Shown: positions 13,618 to 13,691 of the stretch, one piece after another
How positions within the stretch are numbered: the stretch's first letter is position 1
How the letters are laid out: each line of letters starts with the position of its first letter
Assembly (NCBI GenBank): GCA_043821725.1
Contig: JBDRCM010000045.1
Coordinates: 1-13,691, forward strand
Reading direction: 5' to 3'
Source of the DNA: CAYHSR01 sp043821725
GTDB lineage: Bacteria > Patescibacteriota > Patescibacteriia > Magasanikbacterales > GWA2-37-8
DNA length: 13,691 bases
Notes under the pieces: generated by a model
Database searches by the model: none
Told to the model about the DNA's origin: nothing
What the model saw: only the letters and a program-made list of their open reading frames with translations
Translations under genes and position numbers: made by a program

Positions 13618-13691
13618 CTATTTAGCTAATTTTTTAATAATTTTAATCTTTTTATTAATTTGTTTTTTAAGCATCACTGGGTCTAAAGATA
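13618..13691 (-). CDS. Possible C-terminal end of an unidentified gene (partial, right edge)
   Basis: A minus-strand frame enters from the right edge and stops at TAG 13620-13618 after 23 codons. It reads SLDPVMLKK followed by a Lys/Ile-rich tail ending KKLAK, which looks like a plausible basic C-terminus, but it is too short to identify, and AT-rich DNA gives Lys/Ile/Asn by chance. The other two minus-strand frames are closed here. Confidence 0.35.
   Translation of the reverse strand, partial: SLDPVMLKKQINKKIKIIKKLAK

Overview
This AT-rich 13.7 kb window is chromosomal DNA that looks like a Candidate Phyla Radiation (Patescibacteria, probably Parcubacteria-like) genome. The grounds are the gene set and protein style rather than any marker match: a compact type IV pilus set (pilM, response regulator, GspG-like pilin, prepilin peptidase), an orphan TraG/HerA-like ATPase preceded by a small lysine-rich hypothetical, a secreted LamG protein, and generally weak Shine-Dalgarno (SD) sequences. 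The code is the standard bacterial one: dnaX ends at TGA and no reading frame needs TGA as a sense codon.

Left part, minus strand (1-6270), reading in the direction of transcription: pilM, a single-domain response regulator and a pilin form one run that ends at an intrinsic terminator (4118-4160). pilD and ligA form a second run with its own promoter (4079-4106). After ligA, a long leader full of stem-loops (about 1160-1006) precedes a secreted protein with two fibronectin-like domains and the start of a LamG domain; this gene runs off the left edge at base 1.

Middle and right, plus strand (6356-12593): a divergent promoter region at 6271-6409 separates pilM from cysS (cysteinyl-tRNA synthetase). 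Then come a small conserved-looking hypothetical, a membrane-anchored TraG/VirD4/HerA-like ATPase, and dnaX (DNA polymerase III gamma/tau). Facing dnaX, with only 6 nt between the stop codons, is a DEDDh 3'-5' exonuclease with an ExoX-like C-terminal domain (12600-13313, minus). The right edge holds a palindromic GTCATTGCGAG repeat and possibly the last 23 codons of another minus-strand gene.

The genes fall into two themes: type IV pilus assembly (possibly linked to DNA uptake) and DNA replication or repair (ligA, dnaX, exonuclease). The most interesting points beyond routine annotation are an A7G slippery run in dnaX just after the AAA+/collar region, which would give an E. coli-like gamma/tau pair; exact DnaA boxes placed within or next to the cysS and pilD promoters; the orphan TraG-like ATPase with its small partner; start codons lying directly behind TATAAA-like boxes (possible leaderless mRNAs); and several palindromic repeats, one of which appears to donate a -35 box to the exonuclease gene. 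I found no CRISPR array, tRNA, rRNA or insertion sequence.
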